The notes below the pieces were generated by a model, which was not told the origin of the DNA, did not search any database, and saw only the letters and a program-made list of their open reading frames with translations. The position numbers and the translations under genes are program-made. This document shows positions 40,692 through 53,512 of a stretch of DNA of 64,000 nt, piece after piece; position 1 is the first letter of the stretch, and each line of letters opens with the position of its first letter. Where the stretch lies: NCBI GenBank assembly GCA_945910005.1, contig OX246747.1, positions 14,950,746 through 15,014,745 of the forward strand. The letters are read 5' to 3'. The stretch is from Isoperla grammatica (lineage: Eukaryota; Arthropoda; Insecta; Plecoptera; Perlodidae).

Positions 40692-42346
40692 TTATTTATT
40701 AAAATTAATTTGTAATGCCCCCGTATTGTGGGGCAATATATTTTGCATTCTCACATGCACAATGGGCTGCTGGTGCCGCCTCCACCGCCGGCGCCTGGCG
40801 GCACGGCTTTCACGCTTCTGAGAGCCTGTGCGTTAAACATCGATTTCCACATGAAACATTAATTAATTTATTATGATGAATTAATTGACAATTTAGTAAA
40901 TATGACAGTTGATTCATGAATTGTCATTAGGAATACGTCTGTGTAAAAAAATTTCAGCTTGATCGGACATTTAAAAGTAGGTGTAATATCGATTCAAAGA
41001 TTTCATCCAGACAAACAAGGCAAGAGCTAATACAAGCGTTGTAAAAAGAATAGACAAGGATTTCAAATTACATCCGTTTCTAATGGAGAAATGCTTGATT
41101 ACTTAATGTTCTCTAATACCAACACATTTCATGTCAAGTAATTGTTAACATACCTTTCGCCAGCCCGGCGCCATTTGTTGGACGAGGCTGCGGTCTCCCC
41201 GAAGGTCCTTGAACCCCCTCAACTATAAACAATGAGACAAGCGTTAGTCTACAAGTCATATTGTATGTTCGTACTTAATATTATTATCATGTTTATTATT
41301 GTCAATGCAGGGGGAAAGTCCTAAAGGTTTCACATTTGTCTTCATTAATGCATAGACTGTGACTTTATTTATTATGGACTTGACATATCTTACCAACACC
41401 TTGTCTGATATACAACCATGAAGTAGATACATTTTTCAGGTAGACACAATATACAAGAACACAAGTAATTGACAAGAATTCCAAATTACACCAATTTCTT
41501 ATGGAGAAATGATGTTGTCCAATACAAACACAATTTCATTAAGTAATTGCTTACATACCTTCCAACTCATCAGGGGTGACCACCTTTGGAGGCTGCGGCC
41601 TCCCCGATGCTTCTGGAACCACCTCAACTACAAACAATGAGACAAGCGTTAGTCTGAGGTCATATTGTATGTTCGAACTTAATATTATTATCATGTTTAT
41701 TATTGTCAATACAGGGGGAAAGTCCCAAACGTTTCACATTTGTCTTCATTAATGCATAGACTGTGACTTTATTTATTATGAACTTGACACATCTTACCAA
41801 CACCTCGTCTGTTATACAACCTTGAACTAGATACATTTTTCAGGTAGACACAACATACAACAACACAAGTAATTGACAAGAATTCCAAATTACACCAATT
41901 TCTTATGCAGAAATGAAGTTGCCCAATACAAACACAATTTCATTAAGTAATTGTTTACATACCTTCCAACTCCTCAGCGGTGACATCCTTCGGACGCGGC
42001 AGCAGCGGCACGGTGTCCACACTTCGCCCCGCTACCTCGACTACAAACAACGAGACAAGCGTTAGTGTACAAGTGCAATTGTATATTCATTCCGAATATT
42101 AGTATTATTAGTATAATTATTGTTAGTACAATGGTGTACAACTTTTCAACAAATTTCTACACATTCAAGTAGCTGCCACTCTAAATGTTGCACAATCCTC
42201 TACCACAGGTCTGCTATTCAATAACAAAAACACTGACTTTTATGAAATATTCACAAAAATGATGACTATATTCTTACCACAAGTAGGCCTAGCGGTCGCC
42301 TCATTTGTCCCAACTTGCGGCCCCTCACCAACATTACTTATTTCTT
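40692..42346 (-). CDS. multi-exon gene with tandemly duplicated 69/78-bp exons (5' end not found)
   Basis: Exons on the minus strand: 42278-42346, 41963-42040, 41559-41627, 41154-41222, and last exon 40692-40825. The first four are 69, 78, 69 and 69 bp, all in phase 1, each with a GTATGT or GTAAGA donor and a TTTGTAG/TTGCAG acceptor. Two share PQPPKVVTPDELE-like ends (B: SGRPQPPKVVTPDELE; C: LLPRPKDVTAEELE), and A begins GPSGRPQP. The introns are also about 400-bp duplicates (GAGACAAGCGTTAGT beside every acceptor). The last exon reads RESRAARRRRWRRHQQP and ends TAA with an overlapping AATAAA. Frame closes exactly through all five. Proline-rich, low complexity; no domain recognised. Upstream exons were not identified. 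Confidence 0.6.
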
Positions 42347-42686
42347 CTGCAAACAACAAGAGAACAAAGCAATCTTTAACATATGATGACTATGAGAGTA
42401 CAAATGTGTGCCACAACAATCACTACCTACGACATCACATCTAGGCTAAAAACCCCACAACAATGTTAAAGTCTAGCGTAGGCCTACTCCATTTAGGCTA
42501 TTTAGAAATTCATGTTTCAGGCCATGGCCTATTGTGTACATTACACACAGCAATAAGGATATGACTGAGAGTACAACTGTCTCCTACAACAATCACTACC
42601 TACGACATAACATCTAAGCTAAAAGCTCCACAACAATGACCAAGTGTAGCGTAGGCCTAGGCCTACTCCATCTAGGCTCGTCTTCA

Positions 42687-43543
42687 GGACCCCTATTCTG
42701 TAACTTTTTTTCGTAGGTCCTGATATGGTTTCTGCCTGAATTCGACGTTGATCGGATAATTGCGATTTTGTAACTATTTTGGTGCCCGTTTCCGCCTGAA
42801 ACCATTTCCGTGGTCCTGATATGGTTTCAGTAGCTTTTTTACTGGTGAAACGAAATCAGCCGTAATATTAAGCATGGATAATAACTGTTGACGCGTGATA
42901 TTGTACTGCAAACTGCATCTAATAATTATGTTCCATTATAATGAGTGAAAAACACCAATAAACAACGTATTTACTTTTCATTTGAGGCAGTCTTTATTAT
43001 TCGAAAATCTCAGCCGGCGCCGCAGTCTAGTGACGCCCGCCATTAGAGAAATATTACGTAAACAACTCTAGCCTAGGCCTATTGTATCACTAGGACTGCC
43101 GTATTACTAGGCCGATACATATAAATTCACTGATAAGACATAATTAGATATTGGCCTAGGCCTAAACATTACCTTGTAGTGTTCCTAGGGTATAGAGAAA
43201 TTCCTAGAATAGAGAAATAGGGCATTCTAGGTTGCTTCTTGTGTTTTTAAAGACGCATTCATGTTACTGTGTAGGGTTATGTTTGTTTTGATTTGAGCCG
43301 TGTAGCAGTGATCACGGCCCTCTAAATCATGATATTGTCGGTTTCTGATTGGCTTAAAGCCTCGGTGGCTCAGTCGCCTTGTGATGTCCTACCAAAGCGT
43401 ACATACACATTTCAGGCGCTGTTATAGAATCGCTATTTTGTTCATCTTTGGCGACGGCTGAAACGGGCAAATAATTTCTGCCTGCATTCGTTTCGGCTGC
43501 TTTCATTTCAGGCAGAAATGGAAAAGTTACCGAATAGGGGTCC
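42687..43543. mobile_element. MITE-like element with inverted ends GGACCCCTATTC
   Basis: GGACCCCTATTCTGTAAC at 42687 mirrors GTTACCGAATAGGGGTCC ending at 43543; both ends also carry CTGCCTGAA further in. There is an internal repeat of GGTCCTGATATGGTTTC. No ORF or obvious target duplication. Confidence 0.7.
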
Positions 43544-44216
43544 AGGCCTAGTCTAGACCTACAGCCTACACGGCTAGTATTATTCCTTCTACTATTATTA
43601 TCACTAGGTAGGCCTACAAACTGAAATCAAGTTACGATTTCCTTTCCAGTAACATTCTTTGAAAGAAATACTTAGCTTTAGAGACGTCTCTGTCAACGAA
43701 CGAGACAAATCATTTACGTTGTTGAATTTCAACAAACAGCTAATTGCAATGATATTCGCGCATGCCCTCACAGCCAACTATTGAAAGAGAAAACACCTTG
43801 CTCGGCTATCGTTTGAAACTGACCGGGTAATCTTGGCTGGAGACAATTACACAAATTGCCTTCTTCAAACGTACATACGTACCGACGGGTGCAACCTTTA
43901 CAATTATCTAACTAGTCAACACGGCGAATATATAGGGCCTAGTAGTTATTACATACTAGGCCTACTGCATTCATTACAGTTAGACTAGATTCATTTCAAC
44001 TATGACGACAGGCAGCGTTATCATTCACGATACATTATAGGGGCCTACACCTATGTAGGCCTAGGCCTACTACTAGGTGCTTTATGTTTACACTAATCAC
44101 ATTAGTTTAGCCTCTACAGTAAACTGTTTGTTTGATTTAAGATGCAGATATGAGAAGACTACACAAGAAAGTAATATGTCCGTACCAGTGAAAGAAGAAT
44201 TGCCCTACCGAATTGC
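43544..44216. other. no gene recognised
   Basis: A/T-rich with several GGCCTA words. Nothing else seen. Confidence 0.5.
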
Positions 44217-45207
44217 CTAGCGTGTAAGTTCAACGCGAATCAGGCGCTGTTGCAACCTGCGTGCATTTGCCAGGATTGGGTTTACATTTCTGATGACTTC
44301 AGCTTCAGCTTGCTCTCCACCAATTCCCATTCCGAAGTCTAGTTCCCCTTCAGCGTCATGGTCTTGCGCAGCTGGAGGAGGAAAGCCGTACTCCACACAC
44401 ATATTGTGGAGTACCGCGGCAGCCATAATTATTTGAGATGTCTTCTCAGGACGGTAATGCAATACCCTATGCCTGAGAAGGCATCTCCAGCGACTCTTTA
44501 ATAATCCATTACAACGCTCCACGATACTCCGTGCCCGCATTTGGTGGCGGTTGTATTCCTCTTGGGCATCAGTGTTTGCAACTGCCAGTGGAGTAAACAG
44601 CCACGGCTCTAAAGGATCACCACTATCACCTGTAATTCCACTTGTATTAGTCTCTGTTATTTTTAAGATTAGATTAGATTAAACACTAAGGCTGCAAATG
44701 GGCCATAACTGCCTGGTGGCTACTAATGTAGGCCTATGTTATGATGTGAATACCGTAAACATTTATGGGGAATCACTAAGTAAGGTAGAAGGGCCCAATT
44801 TCGATAAGGTGTTAGATTACCAAGCAACCATGAACTAATATTATCCCTGTGGGAATGTTGGAGTGCAGCTTTCAGATTTGAAGAGCACCAAATGAAGGCG
44901 TCATTTGTGCTCCCAGGGTAGTTTGCGTTAACATTCAAAATCTTCATACCTGCATCACAAACCTTAAACCAATTACAAGTAGTTAACACGTATTGAGCGT
45001 GATATTTAATAGTTATGGTTTTAGAATAACATCACTTAGATAGCACTGAGTTTTAGCCAGTTGAACATTAATTGAGTGGTAACGTTTCCTGTTTACATAT
45101 ATATGCTCCGGGTACTGATCGTCATTGGCTGTGGGTGCAACGATTGCTACATGCGTGCAATCTATTGCCCCAATTACTCCGGGAAAATGGTAGTCATGTT
45201 GAAATCT
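44217..45207 (-). pseudogene. PIF/Harbinger transposase, three exons
   Basis: Exon A (about 45078-45207): [15 protein letters not shown] ... NRKRYHSIN, with the first catalytic Asp. Exon B (44821-44962): KVCDAGMKILNVNANYPGS ... SSWLLG, donor GTAATC. Exon C (44217-44629), after TTACAG: GDSGDPLEPWLFTP, AVANTDAQEEYN, SIVERCNGLLKSRWRCLL, AAAVLHNMC, stop at 44217. The three DDE residues are present and B to C splices in frame. The donor of exon A is not canonical (GTTCAA at best), and the N-terminus was not found, so I call it a probable pseudogene. The exon boundary before VCDA is the same as in the fragment at 39148-39411, so both belong to one superfamily. Confidence 0.78.
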
Positions 45208-46277
45208 GCAAATTGTTTAAAGTCGATCCATTGAAACTTCACTTACTTCATATTTGGCTGAAATTCACAACATACACTCTCCTAGGTGTGCTTTTTAATT
45301 ATTTGCAAAAAAAAAACGGGGGTCAACGGCAAACTTTTTGAGTTATTTTGGTCTAAAAAGTACGGAATTCTCCTATCTTCACCATTGTAAGAGCGCAAAA
45401 ATCTACACCTGTTGACCAAAAACGCGATACAGTAGACCGACATCTCATCAATTATAATTCAATTATGTATCATGTTGTAGATAATTAAACATTGATTGCA
45501 ACAAAAGTTTAAAACGTACATGTAATCGGACACGTTTTCGAGATATTCGTGGCTAAACACACGTAATAACAATGCGAAACGGGCGCGGCGCGAGGCGCGA
45601 GCGCGACCGCGGCAACACTGCGTGACGTCACGGCGGGGCCGACCAATGAAAGTGTAGGGAGCCAACTTCAAATAGTGGGTTTGCCGTTTGCGTGTTACTC
45701 CGTCGGACAGCATCACTCTTTTGCGTGGTGGGCGTAAATGATTGTGAGAGACGATTAAGTAGTTAAAAGAATTGGAACAAAGAACATGAATGCATAATAT
45801 GTTCCAGTCCGGGGGGGGGGGGGGGGTATAAAGACGGACGACCGCTTACCTCAGAGTGTAGGCCTAGGTGTATTGTACTTAAAAAAATATATGCCTAGTA
45901 GGCAGTATATGACATAATATGATGAATGTATGGCCTACTCACAATTCACAAGCCTATAGGCCTAATTCACCTACTTGAAGACTACGCCTAGAGGCTTTCC
46001 TAGAAGCCTCCCAGGCCTAGGCCCTAGGCCTACACTTGCAGTTCTATGAACTACGACATGGCAAGCTGAGGCCCAGGCCTAGGCTCTAGCCTAGGCTACG
46101 CCTGTTTGGATTTCTCTTTAGGGCCTAGGCCTACCAAAATAATATAGAACCAGGCCTAGCCTAGGCCCTACTCACAAAACAACAGCGTGCTACATTGGCC
46201 AAGGCCACCATCCTACAAGCCTGCTTCCTAACTTTCCTAGGCCCTCACCACTAATCGTAATAAAGTTTGACACTTAC
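45208..46277. other. intergenic region with a GC-rich promoter-like block
   Basis: 45575-45660 is CpG-rich, with a CRE-like palindrome and a CCAAT box. A G run lies at 45811-45826. 45860-46180 is dense in GGCCTA words. No gene. Confidence 0.5.
45621..45632. promoter_or_regulatory. CRE-like palindrome CGTGACGTCACG with nearby CCAAT box
   Basis: A perfect 12-bp palindrome containing TGACGTCA, with CCAAT at 45643-45647, in the only clearly CpG-rich block of the region. Which gene it would serve is unknown. Confidence 0.45.
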
Positions 46278-46759
46278 CAATTGCATTGGAAGCACCACAA
46301 CATTTCAGCTAAAACTTGAACGTCCACTATTCTCCGCCCACTGGTACCATTACATGACGAAACAGCATCGATCCTGGTACGTTTTTTAGTTACATCGGAC
46401 ACGGTAGCCCTTCTAGATAGTNNNNNNNNNNNNNNNNNNNNNNNNNNNNNNNNNNNNNNNNNNNNNNNNNNNNNNNNNNNNNNNNNNNNNNNNNNNNNNN
46501 NNNNNNNNNNNNNNNNNNNNNNNNNNNNNNNNNNNNNNNNNNNNNNNNNNNNNNNNNNNNNNNNNNNNNNNNNNNNNNNNNNNNNNNNNNNNNNNNNNNN
46601 NNNNNNNNNNNNNNNNNNNNNGTGTCGAGGCTCAGATAACACATTCGGATAACCAATTCTTTGTCGAGGTATGCGAGTGCTCTCATACGTGGGGAGGGAA
46701 CCCCCCCCCCCAACCCGCCACAACGAAGCACTGTTGCAATTGACAGCGTTGTCGCTCAT
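46278..46759 (-). CDS. first-exon fragment of an unnamed gene, interrupted by an assembly gap
   Basis: Minus-strand frame opens with MSDNAVNCNSASLW (46759), runs into the gap, and on the other side reads TVSDVTKKRTRIDAVSS, GRRIVDVQVLAEMLWCFQC, followed by a donor GTAAGT at 46277. 'GRRIV...LAE.LWC..C' resembles the start of Mutator-like transposase-derived proteins of marine invertebrates; this is recalled family resemblance only. Whether both sides share a frame cannot be known. Confidence 0.4.
46422..46621. other. assembly gap, 200 N
   Basis: Exactly 200 undetermined bases, a conventional placeholder length. True size unknown. Confidence 0.99.
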
Positions 46760-47539
46760 TGCGACAGATCAAAAAACATTTCCCCCGAATTAGAAACTAG
46801 TGCTACAAATACGTAGTTTCAATGAGACCGAGTGGGTACCGGCCAAACCCACGGTTGGTCCATGTGTCTGGTCAACACTATGATGTTATAACTTAATATT
46901 TATAATGTAAAAAATAGACCCCGCTGGTGCTGGGAATCGAACCGAGGTCTCCCACACGCGGGCCAGGAACTACGGCCGTTAGGCACCCGGGTTCGCTTCC
47001 CGTCTGGATAAATACAAAATTTATAATATACAATATTTAATTGTATCCTTTTTATTTATATTCCCTTTTTATACAAGTAGCCACTTCTGTCTAGCCATAG
47101 CGTCCCAATGATTTTTGCTAGTGGAGGGAGTAGAAATACATAACGTGTATGTAAAATAACACATCATTTCCTCGGTCGCAAGTCAAGGAACAGTTGATCT
47201 TGAACATTTGCTAGGGGGGGTTGGGGGGGGGGGGAGCGCACTAAATCGATGAAGGCCTATATTATTTCAATATATTTTCTCAGTACTATGGTGTCTGGGC
47301 ACAAACACCAATAACAGGGTCAGGGATAATGTTCCACAAGATGCTATGGTAAAATTGTTCGATCTTGATCAATAATGGCAAAACTTCTCGTATTGGTTGG
47401 GATTTGGGAAACAAAAATTATTTTGTAAATCGTTCACATTTCGATCAAATTATAAGAAAAGAGCCGTTTAAAAAGGAAAAGCGCATAATATATCATCACC
47501 TAGTAACCTATTAGTTCCATTAGGCCGAGACCTGCCAAA
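46622..47539. other. spacer with tRNA-like B-box sequences at about 46921-47010
   Basis: Minus strand GGTTCGATTCCC (about 46932-46943) and plus strand GGGTTCGCTTCCCG (about 46989-47002) both fit the T-arm/B-box. No complete cloverleaf could be drawn, so a SINE or tRNA relic is likely. G-rich runs at 47213-47233. Confidence 0.5.
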
Positions 47540-50500
47540 AACCTGTAATTATTTATTGTTTTAAAAAAAGGATTATAATTTGTTTGTATAAAAAGTAAGA
47601 AGTATCCAACAATAAGGGGGCTTAATTAGATGCGTAATATATTTGTTTAAAGAAAGGTATGTAAATCATAGAATGTTCCTTCTCGTTTACGAGAAAGAGG
47701 ACCAGCTCCAAAAACGCTCCGTATAGGTAACAGAAACATTATTTTTCTGTATAAAAAGTATAAAGTGTACAACATTGAGGGTACATTAGTATGATACTAA
47801 ATTAAATCATCTATGAAACCGTAAGTGAAACTTAGAATCTTAACCACCCGTTTACGAGCAGAAGAGTCAGCTCCAAAAACTCACCTCAATAACGTGCTGT
47901 GTTATTATATGTAATTATTTCTTAAAAGTATGAGGTGTACAACATAAAGGGTAGTATCCTATGAAGCATATCATTTAACTTATATATAATATCTAAAAAG
48001 CGAGAAATCCTGAACCGTCGGTTTTGAGCAGGAGAGTCAGCTCCAACAACGCAAATCAATAACGTGGAGTGTTATTAAAATTCATTATTTGTTTTTTGAA
48101 AAAGTATGAAGTGCCCAACAAATAGGGTAAGTTCATATGATACGTATTTACTAGGTTATTTTTAATATCTAGTTAGCAAGAAATTCTAATCCGACAGTGA
48201 TGAGCAGGAGGCTAAACTCCCAACGCCACTGAAAAAAAAGGAATTCATATTTTTTTGTTTAAAAAGTATGAAGTGTACAACAATAAGGGTAGGGGTAATA
48301 TAGATGCGCAATTTAGTTGTCTATAAAAACGTAGGTCAATTTCTGAATGTTCATTTCTCGTTTAGGAGCAGGAGGACGAGCTCCAAAAACGCTTCTCAGG
48401 TACATAGATGATATATTATTTTTTTGTATAAAAAGTATGAAGTGTACAAACAAGGGGGTGGGTAGTTGAGATACGAATTTTAGTTGTTTATAATAAAATA
48501 GGTCAATCTCTGAATGTTCACTTTTCGTTAAGGAGCAGGAGGACGAGCTCCAAAAACGCTTCTCAGGCACAACGATTATATATTATTTTTTTTAATAAAA
48601 AGTATGAAGTGTACAAACACAGGGGTGGGTAGTTTAGATGCGCATTTTAGTTGTTCATAATAAAATAGGTCAATCTATGAATGTTCACTTATCGTTTAGG
48701 AGCATGAGGACGAGCTCCAAAACTACTTCTCATGTACAACGAATACATTATTTTTCTGTATAAAAAGTATGAAGTGTACAAACATTGGGGTGGGAAGTTT
48801 AGATTTGCAATTTAGTTGTGAATAATAACGTAGTTCAATCTCTGAATGTTCAATTCTCGTTTAGGCGCAGGAGGACGAGCTCCAAAACTACTTCTCAGTA
48901 ACAACGAATACATTATTTTTCTGTATAAAAAGTATGAAGTGTACAAACATAGGGGTGGGTATTATAGATGCGCAATTCAGTTGTGTATAAGAACGTAGGT
49001 CAATCTCTGAATGTTCACTTCTCGTTTAGGAGCAGGAGGACGAGCTCTAAAAACGCTCTTCAAGTACATAGATGATATATTATTTGTTTGTATAAAAAGT
49101 ATGAAGTGTACACACAAGGGGCTGGGTAGTTGAGATGCACATTTAAGTTGTTTACAATAAAATAGGTCAATCTCTGAATGTTCACTTTTTGTTTAGGAGC
49201 AGGAGGACGAGCTCCAATAACGCTTTCCAGGTACATAGATGATATATTATTTGTTTGTATAAAAAGTATGAAGTGTACAAACAAGGGGGTGGGTAGTTGA
49301 GATGCACATTTTAGTTGTATATAATAAAATAGGTCAATCTCTGAATGTTCACTTCTCGTTTAGGGGCAGGAGGACGAGCTCCAAAACTACCTCTCAGGTA
49401 CAACGAATACATAACTTTTCTGTATAAAAAGTATGAAGTGTACAAACATAGGGGTGGGAAGTAAAGATACGCAATTAAGTTGTGTATAATAACGTTGGTC
49501 AATCTCGGAATGTTCACTTCTCGTTTAGGAGCAGGAGGACGAGCTCCAAAACTACTTCTCAGGTACAACGAATACATTATTTTTCTGTATAAAATGTATG
49601 AACTGTACAAACATGGAGGTGGGATTGATAGATGCAAAATTTATTTGTCTATAATAACGTAGGTCAATCTTTGAATGTTCATTTTTCGTTTAGGAGCAGG
49701 AGGACGAGCTCCAAAACAACTTCTCAGGTACAACAAATACATTATTTTTCTGTTTAAAATGTATGAAGTGTACAAACATAGGGAGGAGTAGTATAGATGC
49801 AAAATTTATTTGTCTATAGTAACAAAGGTCAATCTTTGAATGTTCACTTCTCGTTTAGGAGCAGGAGGACGAGCTCCAAAAACGCTTCTCAGGTACATAG
49901 ATGATATATTATTTTTTTGTATAAAAAGTATGAAGTGAACAAACAAGATGGCGGGTAGTTAAGATAGGCATTTTAGTTGTTTATAATAAAATAGGTCAAT
50001 CTTTGAATGTTCACTTTTCGTTTAGGAGCAGGAGGACGAGCTCCAAAAACGCATCTCAGGCACAACGATTATATATTCTTTTTTTTAATGAAAAGTATGA
50101 GTTGTACAAACACAGAGGTAAGTAGTTTAAATGCGCATTTTGGTTGTTCATAATAAAATAGGTCAATCTCTGAATGTTCACTTTTTGTTTAGGAGCAGGA
50201 GGACGAGCTCCAAAACTACTTCTCATGTACAATGAATACATTATTTTTCTGTATAAAAAGTATGAAGTGTACAAACATTAGGGTGGGTAGTTTAGATTTG
50301 CAATTAAGTTGTGTATAATAACGTAGGTCAATCTCGGAATGTTCACTTCTCGTTTAGGAGCAGGAGGACGAGCTCCTAAACTACTTCTCAGGTACAACGA
50401 ATACATTATTTTTCTGTATAAAAAGTATGAAGTGTACAAACATGGTGGTGGGTATTATAGATACGCAATTATGTTGTGTATAATAACGTAGGTCAATCTC

Positions 50501-52075
50501 TGAATGTTCACTTCTCCTTTAGGAGCAGGAGGACGAGCTCCAAAACTACTTCTCAGTTACAACGAATACATTATTTTTCTGTATAAAAAGTATGAAGTGT
50601 ACAAACATAGGGGTGGGTATTTTAGATGCGCAATTTAGTTGTGTATAAGAACGTAGGTCAATCTCTGAATGTTCACTTCTCGTTTAGGAGCAGGAGGACG
50701 AGCTCCAAAAACGCTTCTTAGGTACATAGATGTTATATTATTTTTTTGTAAAAAAAAGTATGAAGTGTACAAACATAGGGCTGGGTAGTTTAGATGCGCA
50801 TTTTAGTTGTCTCTAAAAACGTAGGTCAATCTCTGAATGTTCACTTCTCGTTTAGGAGCAGGAGGACGAGCTCCAAAAACGCTTCTTAGGTACAAGGAAT
50901 ACATATTATTTTTCTGTATTAAAAGTATGAAATGTACAAACAAGGGGGTGGGTAGTTTAGATGCGCATTTTAGTTTTCTATAAAAAAGTGGGTCAATCAC
51001 TGAATGTTCACTTCTCGTTTAGGAGCAGGAGGACGAGCTCCAAAAACGCTTCTTAGGTAGAAGGAATATATATGATTTTTTTGTATAAAAAGTATGAAGT
51101 GTACAAACATGGGGGTGGGTATTATAGATTCGCAATTCAGTTGTGTATAAGAACGTAGTTCAATCTCTGAATGTTCACTTCTCGTTTAGGAGCAGGAGGA
51201 CGAGCTCCAAAAACGCTTTTCAGGTACATAGCTTATATATTATTTTTTTGTATAAAAAGTATGAAGTGTACAATCAAATGGGTGGGTAGTTTAGATGCGC
51301 ATTTTAGTTGTCTATAAAAACGTAGGTCAATCTCTGAATGTTCACTTCTCGTTTAGGAGCAGGAGGACGAGCTCTCAAAAACGCTTTAGGTACAACGATT
51401 ATATATTATTTTTTTAAATAAAAAGTATGAAGTGTACAAACAAGGGGGTGGATAGTTTAGATGCGCATTTTAGTTGTGTATAATATCGTAGGTCAATATC
51501 TGAATGTTCACTTCTCGTTTGGGAGCAGGATGACGAGCTCCAAAACTACTTCTCAGGTACAACGAATACATTATTTTTCTGTATTAAAAGTATGAAGTGT
51601 GCGTATTGAGGGTATGTTTGTATGATGTGGAATAATTGTTTTATTATTTTTGAACTGAAAACTTGCAATGTTCGCGTCTCCAATCATATTTAGGTATGAA
51701 ATTACTGGAATTTGGTTTATTTTTTTTTTTTTGTAAAAAAAGTATGAAGTGTACAAACATGGGGGTGGCTAATTTAGTTGCGCAATTTAGTTATCTATAA
51801 TAATAAATGTACATCTAAGAATGTTCACTTCTCGTTTACGCGCTGGAGGACGAGCTCCAAACGCTTCTCAGGTACAACGATTATACATTATTTTTTTGTA
51901 TAAAAAGTATGAAGTGTACAAACATGGGGGTGGGTAGTTTAGATGCGCATTTTAGTTGTCTCTAATAACGTAGGTCAATCTTTGAATGTTCACTTCTCGT
52001 TTAGGAGCAGGAGGACGAGCTCCAAAACTTTTTTTCAGGTACAACGATTACATTATTTTTCTGTATGAGAAGTAT
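47540..52075. repeat. satellite array, about 27 copies of a roughly 166-bp unit
   Basis: The conserved box GAGCAGGAGGACGAGCTC recurs at intervals of 165-167 bp (e.g. 48366, 48533, 49030, 49197). It alternates with TATAAAAAGTATGAAGTG + TACAAACA and TGAATGTTCACTTCTCG. The first four copies (to about 48300) and the last few are diverged; the centre is more homogeneous. Open frames on the minus strand here are chance products of the repeat. Confidence 0.95.
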
Positions 52076-52735
52076 GAATTTGTATTGGTTGCCTCAAAAT
52101 TAAAGGTTATGTGGAAATTGTTTTTGGGGGGTAATGTTATAATGCATCATTTTGTGGCTAGTTTCGTATGATCGTTCATACATAATTTGTTAAGGGTTAC
52201 GTTTGGTAAGTACTGGTAGTTGAGGAGACTCATGATAGGTGGCAGCACAACTGCTGTTCGTTTGGTTTTGGGAGCTGGAAATACTTGGAGCTAAAAGCAC
52301 GCACGCTCAAGTATTTAGGCCTCCTATTCAACGACATGTAATCAGTAAACAAACCATAGATGAGCACACAGGGAGCTGTAGACCTATTTGAGCAGCCATG
52401 ACAAAATACATTTTACTGTTCCTGTTATTTCAATACCAGAGTGAAATACATTTTGAAATGCCACTAAACACTGAAATAGAATATTAAAAAAGTATAACAT
52501 ACGAGATACCAAAATTATTGGCGTATTTTTTACATATGAAAAATTTTACACTGAAACTGACAGTGTGACAGATCCTATAGTTTGTCTATAATTCAGCTAG
52601 TTCAGATCACTGCTTGAATGTGTAGTTGTGCCAATATAAACGATGAAAATATACTCTTGCAATTTATTCACAATATCAATAATCAACAATATAAGAACAT
52701 AATTTGTTTGTATATATATGAAAGGCCGTCCCTCA
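52076..52735. other. no gene recognised
   Basis: Unique-looking A/T-rich sequence between two repeat arrays. Confidence 0.5.
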
Positions 52736-52829
52736 TACCAACCCAGTTGGAAGGAGTGCAGCCTATACGGAACACTTCTGCCAACCCCACAACTAGCAAA
52801 CCTAGCGTAGGAATGTGGAACTACTACGA

Positions 52830-53512
52830 AAACCCCCGTTGGCAGGAGTGCGCCCTGCTACGGAACACTGCTACCAACCCCCTTTGGAAATCAGCTGTTT
52901 TAACACGTGGGTAAGGAATGTGACAGCTCGACAACCCCCGTTGGTAGGAGTGCGCCCTACTACAGAACACTGCTACCAACCCCCCTTGGAAATCAGCTGT
53001 ATAACACATGGGTAAGGAATGTGACAGCTCGACAACCCCCGTTGGTAGGAGTGCGCCCTACCACAGAACACTGCTACCAACCCCCCTTGGAAATCAGCTG
53101 TTTTAACACGTGGGTAAGGATTTGACAGCTAGACAACCCCCGTTGGTAGGAGTGCGCCCTACTACGGAACACTGCTACCAACCCCCCTTGGAAATCAGCT
53201 GTTTTAACACGTGGGTATGATTTGACAGCTAGACAACCCCCGTTGGTAGGAGTGCGCCCTACTACGGAACACTGCTACCAACCCCCCTTGGAAATCAGCT
53301 GTTTTAACACGTGGGTAAGGATTTGACAGCTAGACAACCCCCGTTGGTAGGAGTGCGCCCTACTACGGAACACTGCTACCAACCCCCCTTGGAAATCAGC
53401 TGTTTTAACACGTGGGTAAGGATTTGACAGCTAGACAACCCCCGTTGGTAGGAGTGCGCCCTACTACGGAACACTGCTACCAACCCCCCTTGGAAATTAG
53501 CTGTTTTAACAA
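52830..53512 (+). repeat. left-arm tandem array, about 104-bp unit with a 13-bp-stem hairpin
   Basis: Each unit holds GTTGGTAGGAGTG then about 15 bp then CACTGCTACCAAC, which pair with one mismatch, plus GGAAATCAGCTGTTTTAACA and GTGGGTAAGG. Confidence 0.92.

Noticed and set aside
46921..47010. Complete tRNA gene
   Set aside because: Only T-arm/B-box-like parts are present; I could not form an acceptor stem and anticodon arm.
48313..51000. Repeated minus-strand open frames with a shared GARPPAPK motif, suggesting a gene family
   Set aside because: They are translations of the 166-bp satellite; they start and stop at random and have no splice or start context.
52815..53125. Repeated frames in the 104-bp arrays (also 54377-54814)
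   Set aside because: Low-complexity readings of the hairpin repeat, in both orientations.
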